Below are positions 10,070-21,666 of a stretch of 64,000 nt of DNA, in pieces (position 1 is the stretch's first letter; each line of letters starts with the position of its first letter). The notes under the pieces were generated by a model. It made no database searches. It was not told the origin of the DNA and saw nothing but the letters and a program-made list of their open reading frames with translations. This DNA comes from Echinometra lucunter. Taxonomy: Eukaryota; Echinodermata; Echinoidea; Camarodonta; Echinometridae. The position numbers and the translations under genes were made by a program. The stretch spans positions 17,777,619 to 17,841,618 of the forward strand of contig CM057162.1 of the NCBI GenBank assembly GCA_029962745.1, written 5' to 3'.

Positions 10070-13000
10070 CTGGGAAGAAACATATAACATAATAAGAAAA
10101 TGGTTCTTTCTCTTGTGAGAATCATTTCCTAATTACCAAATTTTGCATTAGTAAAGATAATACCACCATCATTACTACTATCACTTATGATAATAAAAAT
10201 AATAAAAATAATAATAGTAATGATAAATATAAAAATAACATTAATGATAATGATAATGATGATAATAATACGATTATAACTATATGCAGAGTTTGCTTGC
10301 AAAAGGCCTTAAATTCTCTTTAGTTTTGGAGTAAATAAAGAACTCTTATTTCACACATTTTGAACATCTGTTCATTCATCAAGTTCTTCTGTCATGATTA
10401 TTGAAGAGTAGTCATAAGAGCCTTGAGAGGTAACAAAAATGACAATTAGAAAAGCCCTGTATATTAATAACAAATTGTGGTTAAAGGCCTTTTCTACGAA
10501 AGGAGAGGAATATAGGCCCTTTTGCATGACTTCAATGTATAGTAGCTTCATACAATTCATACGCTGTGTTAAGTTGAAAAGGACCAAACATAACAACTTC
10601 CAGTCTCCCCGTCTTGAACAACCTCCTATCTCCCCTGTGCAAGACTGCTCAAACGATTACCAGGCCACTTCACTGGTCCATGAAAGCTTGTTCCACATAG
10701 CAGCAAATTATAGGGAAATCAAATTAGAGCTCAGTACACTCAATTGCCTTGATGCAGTTATCTTTGTATTCCCAAGACCTTATAACGTCCATCAACCAGT
10801 CCCTACTAACCATTCTTGATCACTAGGTCATATGAAACAGTCATCCATAATCAGGCGTTAGAGCATCTTTTATTTGGGATTGGGGAGTTTAAAAAGTCCA
10901 ATTTATTTATTTTTTTTCAGTGAGCTTTGTGTATGGAAAGAGTTGCTCTTAGTGGGTTTTCCGAGAATGAAAAAAGGCATTTGTCAGATATCATTGTGGT
11001 TGTTAATCAGAAGTGAGAAGAAAATATGAATGGCCTGTGCAACTGCCCCCCCCCCCCCTCCATCATTATGGTACTGTTCCCCTCTGCCATCCTCCTTTGG
11101 GGAACTGTGCCCCTTGCTCCCCTGTATAGTAATGTCCTCCCTTCTTCCCCCTCCACTTTGGTGTACTGTGTCCCCATCTTTTGTTTGTATTGGGCCCCCT
11201 GTCCCTTTTTTTCTAGAAAAAAGCATACTGATTGCATAATCTTTTAACTTTTTTTTCAAAAAAATAAAACCTCTGCTCAGTAATTGATGAAATTTTTGTA
11301 CATGATCGCTAAAAGGAATATTCGCTTTACATACCTAAAACATGTTAAAGGGAAATCGCTTTTTGACCGCTTTACCACTTCTACTTTAACAAAATCCTTA
11401 ATTTGGATTTTCAATTATGTCAGTTGCATGTTTCTTATGATTATTTTTGTGTGTAATTATCAAGTTCTGAAGATTATTGGTTAAGAAGGAAACAAAACAA
11501 TAACAATAATCGCTGATAGGCAAGTTCGTCCTATATCTATACGTATATTGACTGTAATGTCTCCTTTGGAAGTCTTGTTTGTAGTATCTCTAAATCCACA
11601 ATAGTCTGATGGGGTAAGAATAAATCATACATGAACACAAAGAAAATAATCAAAACTCACAGAAACAGTGCAATCTACTTCTTACATGTCTAATGCATCT
11701 AATTGTACAGTTTCCTAATAAGATCGATTTGACTGTAGTAACCTCTGAACTTGCAAATTGGGCAAGGATATTTCATACAATTAAATATCCACTATTTTAA
11801 GGTGCAAATTGATATCCCTCATAAAGGATTTCGGTCTAAATTTTGCAACCATTATTTGAAATTGGCTCATGTTATTTGCATTTTCATTTCTTTTGTTTCA
11901 ACTATGTAAGATTCGACAAAACACTTTTGGTATCAACTCAATTAATGGACTATGATATTTGAACAACTCATCAGACTAACCTAATCATTGATTATCGCAT
12001 TCCCCTAAAAGTTAAATTCCACCATATAGTTACGAAAGTGGACCGTGCCTTTAATTCGAGATATAATTATCTGTGACTCGAACAAATCATGCTTACACAA
12101 ATACACTGTTGAATGAAAGCAGAGAAGGAACAATTGGCCGCATCGATAAAAATAGCATTCGCTTATAGCTAAGCTACCTAGTAATAATTATCATGACAAA
12201 GTGAAAGCTGAACGCGACTTCTTGCGCCGGACCTTTTTCTATGCCAGAAATCTGTACCTGGTGTCCCCAAAACGGAAAGGCTGAATTTCATTTTTTTCAG
12301 CATAGGGGTCCTACTTTACCTCTAAAAACTGCATAATTTTTTAATATCATTTTTAAAGCATCTTCTTTCTGAGAGAAAAAAAAAACTACAAAGATCATCT
12401 ATTTTCATCTTCTAAATTTGCCTTTTTAACACATGTTTTGTGGCATGTTTCTTTTGTTTTAATGCATAATTTAGTGTCCTTAAGTTTTCCTCAATCGTTG
12501 TAACATGTTACAAAAACACTCAGATAAAGGAAATTCTTGACACAATCTATTCGGTTACAAAAATCGAAATAAAATGGCATAGAATGAAACTTATCAACCA
12601 ATTTCAGTTATCTTAACAATGATCCGAATGATGTAAAAATACTTTTCAAATACAAAGTGATTATAAACTGCAGTACATTTTTGAGACACTTTTTTCTTGG
12701 TCTAGCTCAAGTACAGGGCTACGATTCAGAAATTCTTCTGAATGAGCCTCTCCATGGGCTCTTAGTAATTCTTTATCAATCAAATATTTCTGTAGGGTTC
12801 TGCATTACCAGGTAAATTGTATGTTGTTTTACAGGTGGTATATTTTTTGAAAGTTTTTGACAGGTCATGCACTCCAGCATCAGATCAAGATGCCTTATAG
12901 AAAATAGTACAAAGGAGATTTGTGCTCTGATGCATAAGCCTTGTCGAAAGCTTCACTCCTCGCTCATTTTCCAAATTTGATGCAGAAAGCTATTTGACCT

Positions 13001-16000
13001 ACTGCTTTTAATTGTAACCAAATTGGATTTAATATTCAATTTTGTAATAAACCTTTGGGAATGAAGATGAATACATGTATCAGCTTACTAATGGTCTTAA
13101 AAAGAAAGTGAGGGTAATTTGAAATTTCAAAATAAAGACGGGTAATTTACATCATATTTTTGCAAGAAAAAGCGTAAGCTACCTGCAAAGGAGCTTGCAA
13201 AAAAGCAACCAAGTGCTGGTTGAGGAATGAATATTCCTCCCTTTCATGCAGGCATTTCCTAATCTGGCAGGCCTTTGTGTACAAGAACAAAACCTTTCCT
13301 TTTGATTTGGAATAGGAATGTTAGCTCATGCTGCAGAAGAAACAAACTTCTGCTTCTTTTGCTGGCAACGACTTATTTGGCTATCTGAAGATACAAGCAG
13401 AAGGTTAAATAAGGTATTTGTTTGGCGTTTGCTAGTTGTATCGATACGGCCAAATGATTCGTAAAAATATAGAGTGTTGTATAGTAAAACCAATATCAAT
13501 ACATGACATCTCACCATTTCTTGAGTGCTTTGTTGAGTTTCACTCTCTGATCTTGATTTATCTGTAATAAATTAGATCATACATCAAAATAATCAACCGC
13601 AATGTCGGGTGTACATAGGCAAAAGAGGTTCGGAGGAAACGTGTACAGGAAAAGGGCAGTGTACGTTCCGTAGAGGGGGTCCGCCCGCGAGGCCGAAGGC
13701 CCGCGAGACCGACTTTTTTTTTTTTTTTTTTTTAAATCTTATTTTCCTTCATCAGGTGCCGCGGTCGAGTGGTTTAAGGCGCCTTGTTGCAGCGGCGTAA
13801 AAGGTGCCTGTTATCAGAAAGGGGGGGGGGGGGGGGTAGAGCCAAATATATCCCGGTAACTCCGTCTAGAATTAGTGGCGTAGCTAGGATTTCATTTTAT
13901 GGGGCGGTAGTGAGCACGGGAAGCGCGTTCCCAAGGGGGGTGCAGGGAGGGGGGAGTGTCCCCCGCGAGAAGCGCGGAAGCTCCGACGTTCCTTTGAATC
14001 GTTGCTTGTCTGCTCCCGCTCATCTTAAGACGTCCTCTGCCTGTTATCGGGGGGGGGGGGGGTGGGGGCAGAGCCAAAATGTCCCGGTAACTTAGTCCAG
14101 AATCAGTGGCTTTGCTAGGATTTCATTTTAGGGGGCGTAGTGAGCACGGGAAGCGCGTTCCCAAGGGGGGTGCAGGGAGGGGGGAGTGTCCCCCGCGAGA
14201 AGCGCGGAAGCTCCGACGTTCCTTTCAATCGTTCCTTGTCTGCTCCCGCTCATCTTAAGACGTCCTCCGCCTGTTATCGGGGGGGGGGGGGGGGGTTGTG
14301 GGCAGAGCCAAAAATGTCCCGGCAACTTAGTCCAGAATCAGTGGCTTTGCTAGGATTTCATTTTAGGGGGCGGTAGTGAGCACGCGAAACACTTGCGAAA
14401 CACTTAATACTGAGCGCGCGAAAGGCTCTCCCTATAAGGGGAGTTTTCCCCCTCCCCGCGAAGCACGGAAGCTCCGATGTTTTCTTCGAATTGTGCCTTG
14501 TCTGCTCTTGCTCTTCTTACGTTTTCCCCTTTCTTTTTCTTTCTTTCTTTTTTTTGTTGGCGTTTTTTTTTTTTTTTTTTTTTTTGGGGGGGGCGACTGC
14601 CCCCGCCTTTTTTGCTACGAGGGTGTAATCAATTAATAAATATAGACGTTCATTTATTTATTCATCATTCATTCATTCATTCATTCATTCATTCATTCAT
14701 TCAGCTATTCATTAATATTGATTCCTTTTTTAATATCAATTTTCTGAGATAAAATTTCAGCTTCTGCCGGAGTATTAACTTATTAGACTTGGAATAGTTT
14801 GCAAAAATGCTTTTCATGATACTACGAAATCGGACACCCCATCCCGTCTCTCACTTCATCGTCTAACGAAATCATGCCAAAGTCTCTGAAGAAATCTACA
14901 CAACCGTGGTGAAACCAAAAAATGTTACAACAATTAGAACATAATTCTTAATGAACTGATGAACCAAAATACAGTGGTGCCGCATCCGAAGTGGGCTGTT
15001 GCAAATTACAAGCTTTTCTTTTTTAAAAGAAATATTCTAACCCTATTTTGCATAATAACGCACACACTCATCCCACGCACTGAGAGACACAGAGCACGCT
15101 CAAATAAATTGGATATTCTTCTAAGTTCTTTTCCTCTATACTTTTCTCACAGCTCATTTTACTTTCAATTTCTCCTATCGTTCCTCTTGACATTCCCCCC
15201 TCTCTGTCTCTTACTCTCTCTCCCTCTCTGTGCTCTTCCAATTAAGTTAACATCTTGATTCCTAAATAAATGCCCCCTCTCTGCACCCCCCCCCCCCCTC
15301 CCCAGAGAGCCCGTTTCGCGCGCTCAGTAAGTATTTCGCACGATTCGCATGCCCACCACCGCCCCCCCTAAAATGAAATCCTAGCAACGCCACTGATTCT
15401 AAACTTAGTTACCGGGAATTATTTGCCCCCCCCCCCCCCCGATAACAGGCAGAGGACGTATCAAGATGAGCGGGAGCAGACAAGGAACGATTCAAAGGAA
15501 CGTCGGAGCTTCCGCTCTTCTCGCGGGGGACACTTCCCCCTCCCTGCACCCCCCTTGGGAGCGCGCTTCCCGTGCTCACTACCGCCCCCCTTTACTGAAA
15601 TCCCAGCTACGCCACTAATTCTAGACGGAGTTACCGGGAAATATTTGGCTCTGCCCCCCCCCCCTCTGATAACAGGCACCTGTTACGCCGCTGCAACAAG
15701 ACGCCTTAAACCACTCGACCGCGGCACCTGATGAAGGAAAATAAGATTTAAAAAAAAAAAAAAAAAAAGTCGGTCTCGCGGGCCTTCGGCCTCGCGGGCC
15801 TTCGGTCTCGCGGGCCTTCGGTCTCGCGGGCCTTCGGTCTCGCGGACCCTCGGTCTCGCGGGCCTTCGGTCTCGCGGGCTGTCACCTCCGTAGAGTTTCC
15901 TTATTTTGCTTTTCGTCTTAATCTGCATCATATTGCTTTGAAGAAAAAGAAAATGTTACAGAAAGAAAAAAAAATAGAGGAGAGAAAGGTCTTTCTTTAG

Positions 16001-19000
16001 ATGCTTTCGAACAATAAATGTATTTCAAAGTGTTGGAAGAGCAAAGTAAGGGAATGAGATAAAAGGGAGAATGGGATGGAGAATGAAGAGGAGGGGAATT
16101 ATCGCTTTGATAGATCCATACCTTCTGTTTCTTCCCTGCAACCGTTTAAAAAGCATCTTATATGTCTATTTTTCATCGTAGTTACATGTAACAACATTAT
16201 AATCTTGGCCTGTTTTATAATTCATTTTTCCTCCATGAAATGCTTTGATAGAGCGCTATAAAAGAAAAAAAAATGGCTACTATTACTACCCTTATTACCT
16301 TTCTCTGCCCTCAACTGATAGAACCTTATTGAAGACATTAAGCCCAGTGTCAACAGGATCATGACTCCAGAAGCACCAACCACACCCGAGAATGTTGCCA
16401 AGAAGAGGGTAATTCCCATTGATGACATCATAGTGACTGAAATTTGACAAAAAATGTCCATTTAGCACGTTTAACAATGTTTTTTTATTACATGCTTCAG
16501 CAATTTATAAATAATTAGAGTCTTATATCTTCTTATGCTCATCTTTTGAAATAATTTTTATTCCTCTCAATATTCATATCGTTGCCAATTAATCACCAAA
16601 TACTATTAATAACTCTGACCACTAAGTTGTCATTGCAGACATTTCAATTCTGACTTTCAATCTGACCATTGTTCAATAGCCTGCTTTAAAATGATCGCCA
16701 TCGCTTAGCATTGACTTCAATTAGAATTTTATTTCATTTCATTTTATTCTGCATTCGTATAAGTACAACATTTTTCTTTTAAAATATCTAAAAATGAAAT
16801 CCAAAGGTACTTTTTGACGATGAATCATAAATAAGCAACAATATACTTAACAATCATTATTCTCGAAAGCAAACATGATATGATAAACTGTCAAGTTGTT
16901 ACAGTTGATAAAACATTAGTAAATCATATGGGGAAGAAGGATTGTCAGTGTTAGCAATTTACTTGAAAATATGGCAACCTCACTCGAACAAATCTTATTT
17001 TTTTAAAAGCGTTGATTAAGAAAATGGATGAATGATAACTAAAAAAATAAATCTAAAGAATAATGATGATAATGATGTTCATGATGATGAAGGTGATGAT
17101 GATAATGTCAAATTGGGATTCTATTCAATGTTGGCTGGTTTCAAACTGGCCTTTTGGGGGGGACACATTTTTGTATATTTATATATTCCACCAGAGTGAT
17201 TGTCTTCTTGTATTTGATACACATGAAATTTGTTCCAAGTTAAACTATGAACATTAGCAAACAGTAACGTATCCTGACCTATGGTGACGTGAGCTGGTTC
17301 ACTGCATAATCCCCTTCCAAAGGTCACAATGACTAGGTCATCATCCGGATCAATACTCTCCACCTTTGTGCCGGGTTCATTGCACTCTGTTTTATTCACA
17401 GAATCGCATTGTTGCCCATTGGTACCATTCTGTATGATAATGAAGCAGATGTCGTCTAACGGTAGATTTGTATTGTTTCTCTCTGCAAAGGTTAGAACTC
17501 CGTTCTGTCTGTCGAGGGTAACAAACACTCCTGCAATCAGAATAAGAACAATTGGGGGAAATAAGGAACTTGTCATGGCTAACTTTCTTGTGGAGAGAAA
17601 AAATGTTGTATAAACATTAAAATCAAGGAAAATGCCCTGATGAGGATAATCACTCAACGTTGTGCTAACACTTTCCAAAATATGTTTGAAAGAAGGAACT
17701 GTGATAGAAATTAGCCCATAGCCTACTGGAAATGGGTGACCCATGTAAAAAGGGTATAGACATGAGAGAATTCAGTAATCAACGAGTCAAAAAGAAGATT
17801 TCATTCTAAGAGGTAAATGTTTGTAGTTTGATTTTCAACTTTGTTTTGTTAAGCCTGTTGTTGTTTTTCTTTCTAAAAGTAACGAGTAGGAACAAAAGTT
17901 TAAAGTCTACGCTTACCATAATTTTCCGGGGATAAAGCTGCCATCAGTGAACATGAAGAAGGCATGGGAAAAACAGAAACAAGGATAAGCTTACATTTCT
18001 TTTCGCATTCACGATATTATTATTCACTTATCAGATGCGTAAATCTTCAACATTATGTACAATATAAATCTTTTCTGTTACACTATAGGCACTATAGGTG
18101 CTTTCCATGTGATAAGAAAGAAAAACTGGTTTTGAATACAGAATAGTACAGAACATGCAGAATAGGATATTGGAGGAAATAGAATAATTTAGTCTTCATC
18201 AGTAAATACTCCTATATTCCATTCAGAAATCATAAAGTAAATTATTTTTGCAGTGTAATCATGGTATTTTGGGCGAGATAATTGTTAATGCTTTTCTTTG
18301 CATTATTTGTTTGGTGTTTTTTTTTTCGCCACCTGATGCACAGAATCATGAAACTTTACAATCGACACAACTTAGAACTCTTGAATTTAAAACAAGTATT
18401 GATTCTAGGTGATTATGTTATGTAGCCATGGACTTACGTGCTGTCGAGGCAACAGCAGTTATACGACTGCTGTTACCGGCAACATTCTCCGCCCACAAAG
18501 TCAGCTCATAAAGCGTAAATGGAAGTAGTCCCATTAAAGTATGGTTTCTCCCAGTTATTTCTGAAGCATAATTACACTTGTGATCTACTTGTTCTTGTGG
18601 TCCATGTATACAGTATTGAAAAGTAAAAGTTTGCTGGAATCCGCCATAGAATTCTGGTTGCCAAGCAACGGTTAGGCTTGAAGAGGTCGTTTGCTGCTGG
18701 AGTACTTCAAGGTTAGAAGGCGGCTCCGGGATAGCTTTTAGGGGAACAGTGAAAAAGGACACCTTTTGGTGGAAAGAAAGTGTGTGGATTTTGGTATTAT
18801 TGCGTAATTAACTGATATATGAGCCCGATCGGTTGAGGGTTTATTTGTTGTTGTTGTTGCTTTTTATTAATTTGTGGACTGTTAATTCTAAAAATTACCA
18901 CTGTAACCATGTTATATCAGTTTTGATTCATACAGTGTCCAAACATTTTCCTCTTTTCTACGGGTATTTCAACTTTCAATTGTCACATGTCCATCCGTAA

Positions 19001-21616
19001 CTAACGGATCGAGCTCATATTTCAAGATTAAAGCAAACGGGTTTGAACATAATACTTGCTAGGTTTCTGTGCAAATATATAAATACAGTACCATCATTTG
19101 CTCAGCTTGCATGCTTATTACAAAAAGAAAACTCTCATGTGAGTCTAATACTTTCTCTTAGGGCTTTACATTCCCTTCTATTTTCGTTTTACTTTCAGTT
19201 GTACGACGTTAATCAAAAGGCATCCCATGTAACAATAACAGCAGCTTTCGATTTATTAAGTGCATGCTGATTAAAACTTAATTCTCTATGCTCTTTACAT
19301 TAGATAGAAAAAAAGGTCTGCTTACATAAACATAATTATCTAAGAGGACAAAAAACACTACTAAATGCACACTGACAATATCTAAACAGGAAATTATATT
19401 GCACTACCGTAGGAAAAGGCATATCTTAAGGCTCTCTTAAAATCGTTAAGGAAAGACGCCTTCGTAATTGTTATGGATAGAGAATTCCACAGAGCTGGGG
19501 CTGAAAGAATCTGTGCCCATAAGTATGCATATACCTTCAATTTATTTGCATGTTGTCTACTTTCATTTGTAAAAATGAATAAAGGAAATTTCAAAAAAAA
19601 TCCAGGCTTTATGATGAAAGAAAAGATGAGAGGTTCTAATGTTAAATTTATATTTACAAGCAAAAGTATAATTGATGGTTGAGTAGGTAGAACCGTAATT
19701 TGTCCATGCTTCACACTTATATGCCCCTCGATCATTTGATGAAACATCTCGAATAGTAAGAACACTCGAGACTGAAGTCCTTGTGGACTCAGAATGGAAG
19801 CTGGTATTGAGTCGTGCATTTCCAGTGATGTTTAACCTTGAACGGTTGTGGAACCATTTAAACTCGATGGTAGGAGGGTTGGCATCTGCTTGGCAGGTAA
19901 ATGTGACATGGGTCACAAATTGCCTTAGAGAAAGCTCATTGATGATGGGAGGATCTATGCGTAATGAATTGAAGAAAAAAGGGGAGGAGTGGCTATGACG
20001 GACGACAACGATAACAAAGCAGTGAGCAGTGACAAGAAGAACGAGTAGAACAACAATAACAACCAGAAAACGAGATAAGAACCAAAAAAAGAAGAAAATA
20101 ACGAATACAGGGATTTTTGTTAAAGAGGGAGAAGGGATGTAACCGAGAAAGGTTGCACGAGGAGAAATAAGCTAAATTACAAAACATGAATTACTTCTGG
20201 AATGGTTGACATAACTCATATTAGTGCGCATTGTACCAATATGGTAAGTTGTTGTATGAAACCCACCATTAATAACATTCGTAACTGAAGAAGAGGACTT
20301 TGGAGCCACAGATATTAAAAAATAGCATCTATTTGCATGCTTTATCATTTTTGTTATGAATAGTAAACAAAAGTATTTACTAAGAATGTCAAGACAGAAT
20401 GTACGGTGTGTGTATTTTGTAAGAATAAATGCTCTTATCAACATTGTGTAAACGGGGACAAGGCACGATGAACGTACTAAACGTACGCACTGGGGAATTC
20501 CTAAATATAGGATGTCAATTCAAACATCAAAATACTTACAAAGAACGTCAAGAATCATGCTAACTTTCTGGGACTGGAAAGGCAAGGTAGAATTTGCTGT
20601 CATCTGTAAAACCTCACAGGTGACATTTTTCCCTTGGTCTTCCTTTGACGGTACGAAATGAAGTGTACTTCTGAGGTATGCTCGCTGATGATCATCATCA
20701 GGTATGATTCTTAACACAGACATATTGGTTGTGTTCTTAGACCCAATGAACCACTGGGCCTTTGAGTTGGGGTAACTTTTGTCTGATGAACAAGTTATTC
20801 TAGCAGGAACGCCTTCCTCTAAATCGTAACTGATGCTCATTAACTCTGGGGTATCCGGGATCTCTGCATAACAATAAGTCAGTTTTGGTTGTTTGTTTTG
20901 TTTTTAAAGTGATGTACATCATTATTTGAGCAGTAACAAAATTCAAACACTCGCTACAGGGAATTTCTGGTATGACTAACTGTCAACAGTCATTTTTTTT
21001 AATAAGGAAGTGACCCGTTAGCTGCCGCACTATACTTGGCAAAAAAATCGGAATTGATTGGAAATTATTTTTTAATTAACATTTGTTCCAGCACTGTGCA
21101 CTAACCACGGTAGTCTGCTATGTTGTAATACTTGCTTTGCTTTTTCAAACTCTCTCCTCGAAATGCAAATAATCAGTCTGTGATTAGTCGGCTCAGGCAT
21201 GTCAGGGGAAATTTGGCATTCCTTGTGACTAGTTTCGCAGTCCCATATTTTCAGAGCATCAGAAAGTTAAAAAGCGCAAGGAAATGAGCTAGCAGGCAGT
21301 CGTGAAAACCAATTGCATTTAACCGGGAGTCAGCATCATTTTGTCAGCGTTGCGTCCGTTTAAACTCGTTTTAAACATCATCGATGCCTATATGGATTAT
21401 TTAATCACACCGACCTCACTCTTCATTCACATGGACGTCACTCTTTTCAAAATCATGTAAAAAACATTTCTGTTCAATCCTTTTCTGTATGCGCCTTGAG
21501 CACTCCATAGATTGCATTTTGGCACTAATCAAGTTACATTCATTGTTATTATTATCATTATTATTATTTTTGTTATTATTATTATTAATAATAATAATAA
21601 TAATAATAATAATTAT

Positions 21617-21666
<50 letters not shown>

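Larger units (their letters stand above)
13670..15890. mobile_element. Foldback-type element with long inverted arms and tandem sub-repeats
   Basis: The left arm (about 13670-14465) and right arm (about 15290-15890) are reverse complements in blocks. From outside in, each has the GC-rich CGCGGGCCTTCG unit, a T/A homopolymer, a tRNA-like A-box segment (cggtcgagtggtttaaggcg), a poly(G)/poly(C) run, then copies of a unit containing gcgtagctaggatttcatttt and ...gtgagcacgggaagcgcgttcc. The left arm has three tandem units of roughly 240 bp or less, the right arm about two. The middle 14470-15290 is low-complexity DNA with (ATTC)n. No transposase is seen. It sits inside gene A's intron 6. Related sequence lies at 35400-36990. 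Confidence 0.7.

Noticed and set aside
10439..10819. 126-residue plus-strand frame within gene A intron 7
   Set aside because: No domain, no repeat, no neighbouring splice structure or paralogous conservation.
13755..13805. tRNA-Leu/Ser gene
   Set aside because: Only the A-box half is present; it recurs as part of foldback arms and has no B-box.
13784..14376. Repeated glycine/serine-rich frames (GVQGGGSVPREKRGSSDVP)
   Set aside because: They are translations of the foldback element's tandem units and appear again in the 35.9-36.7 kb array.
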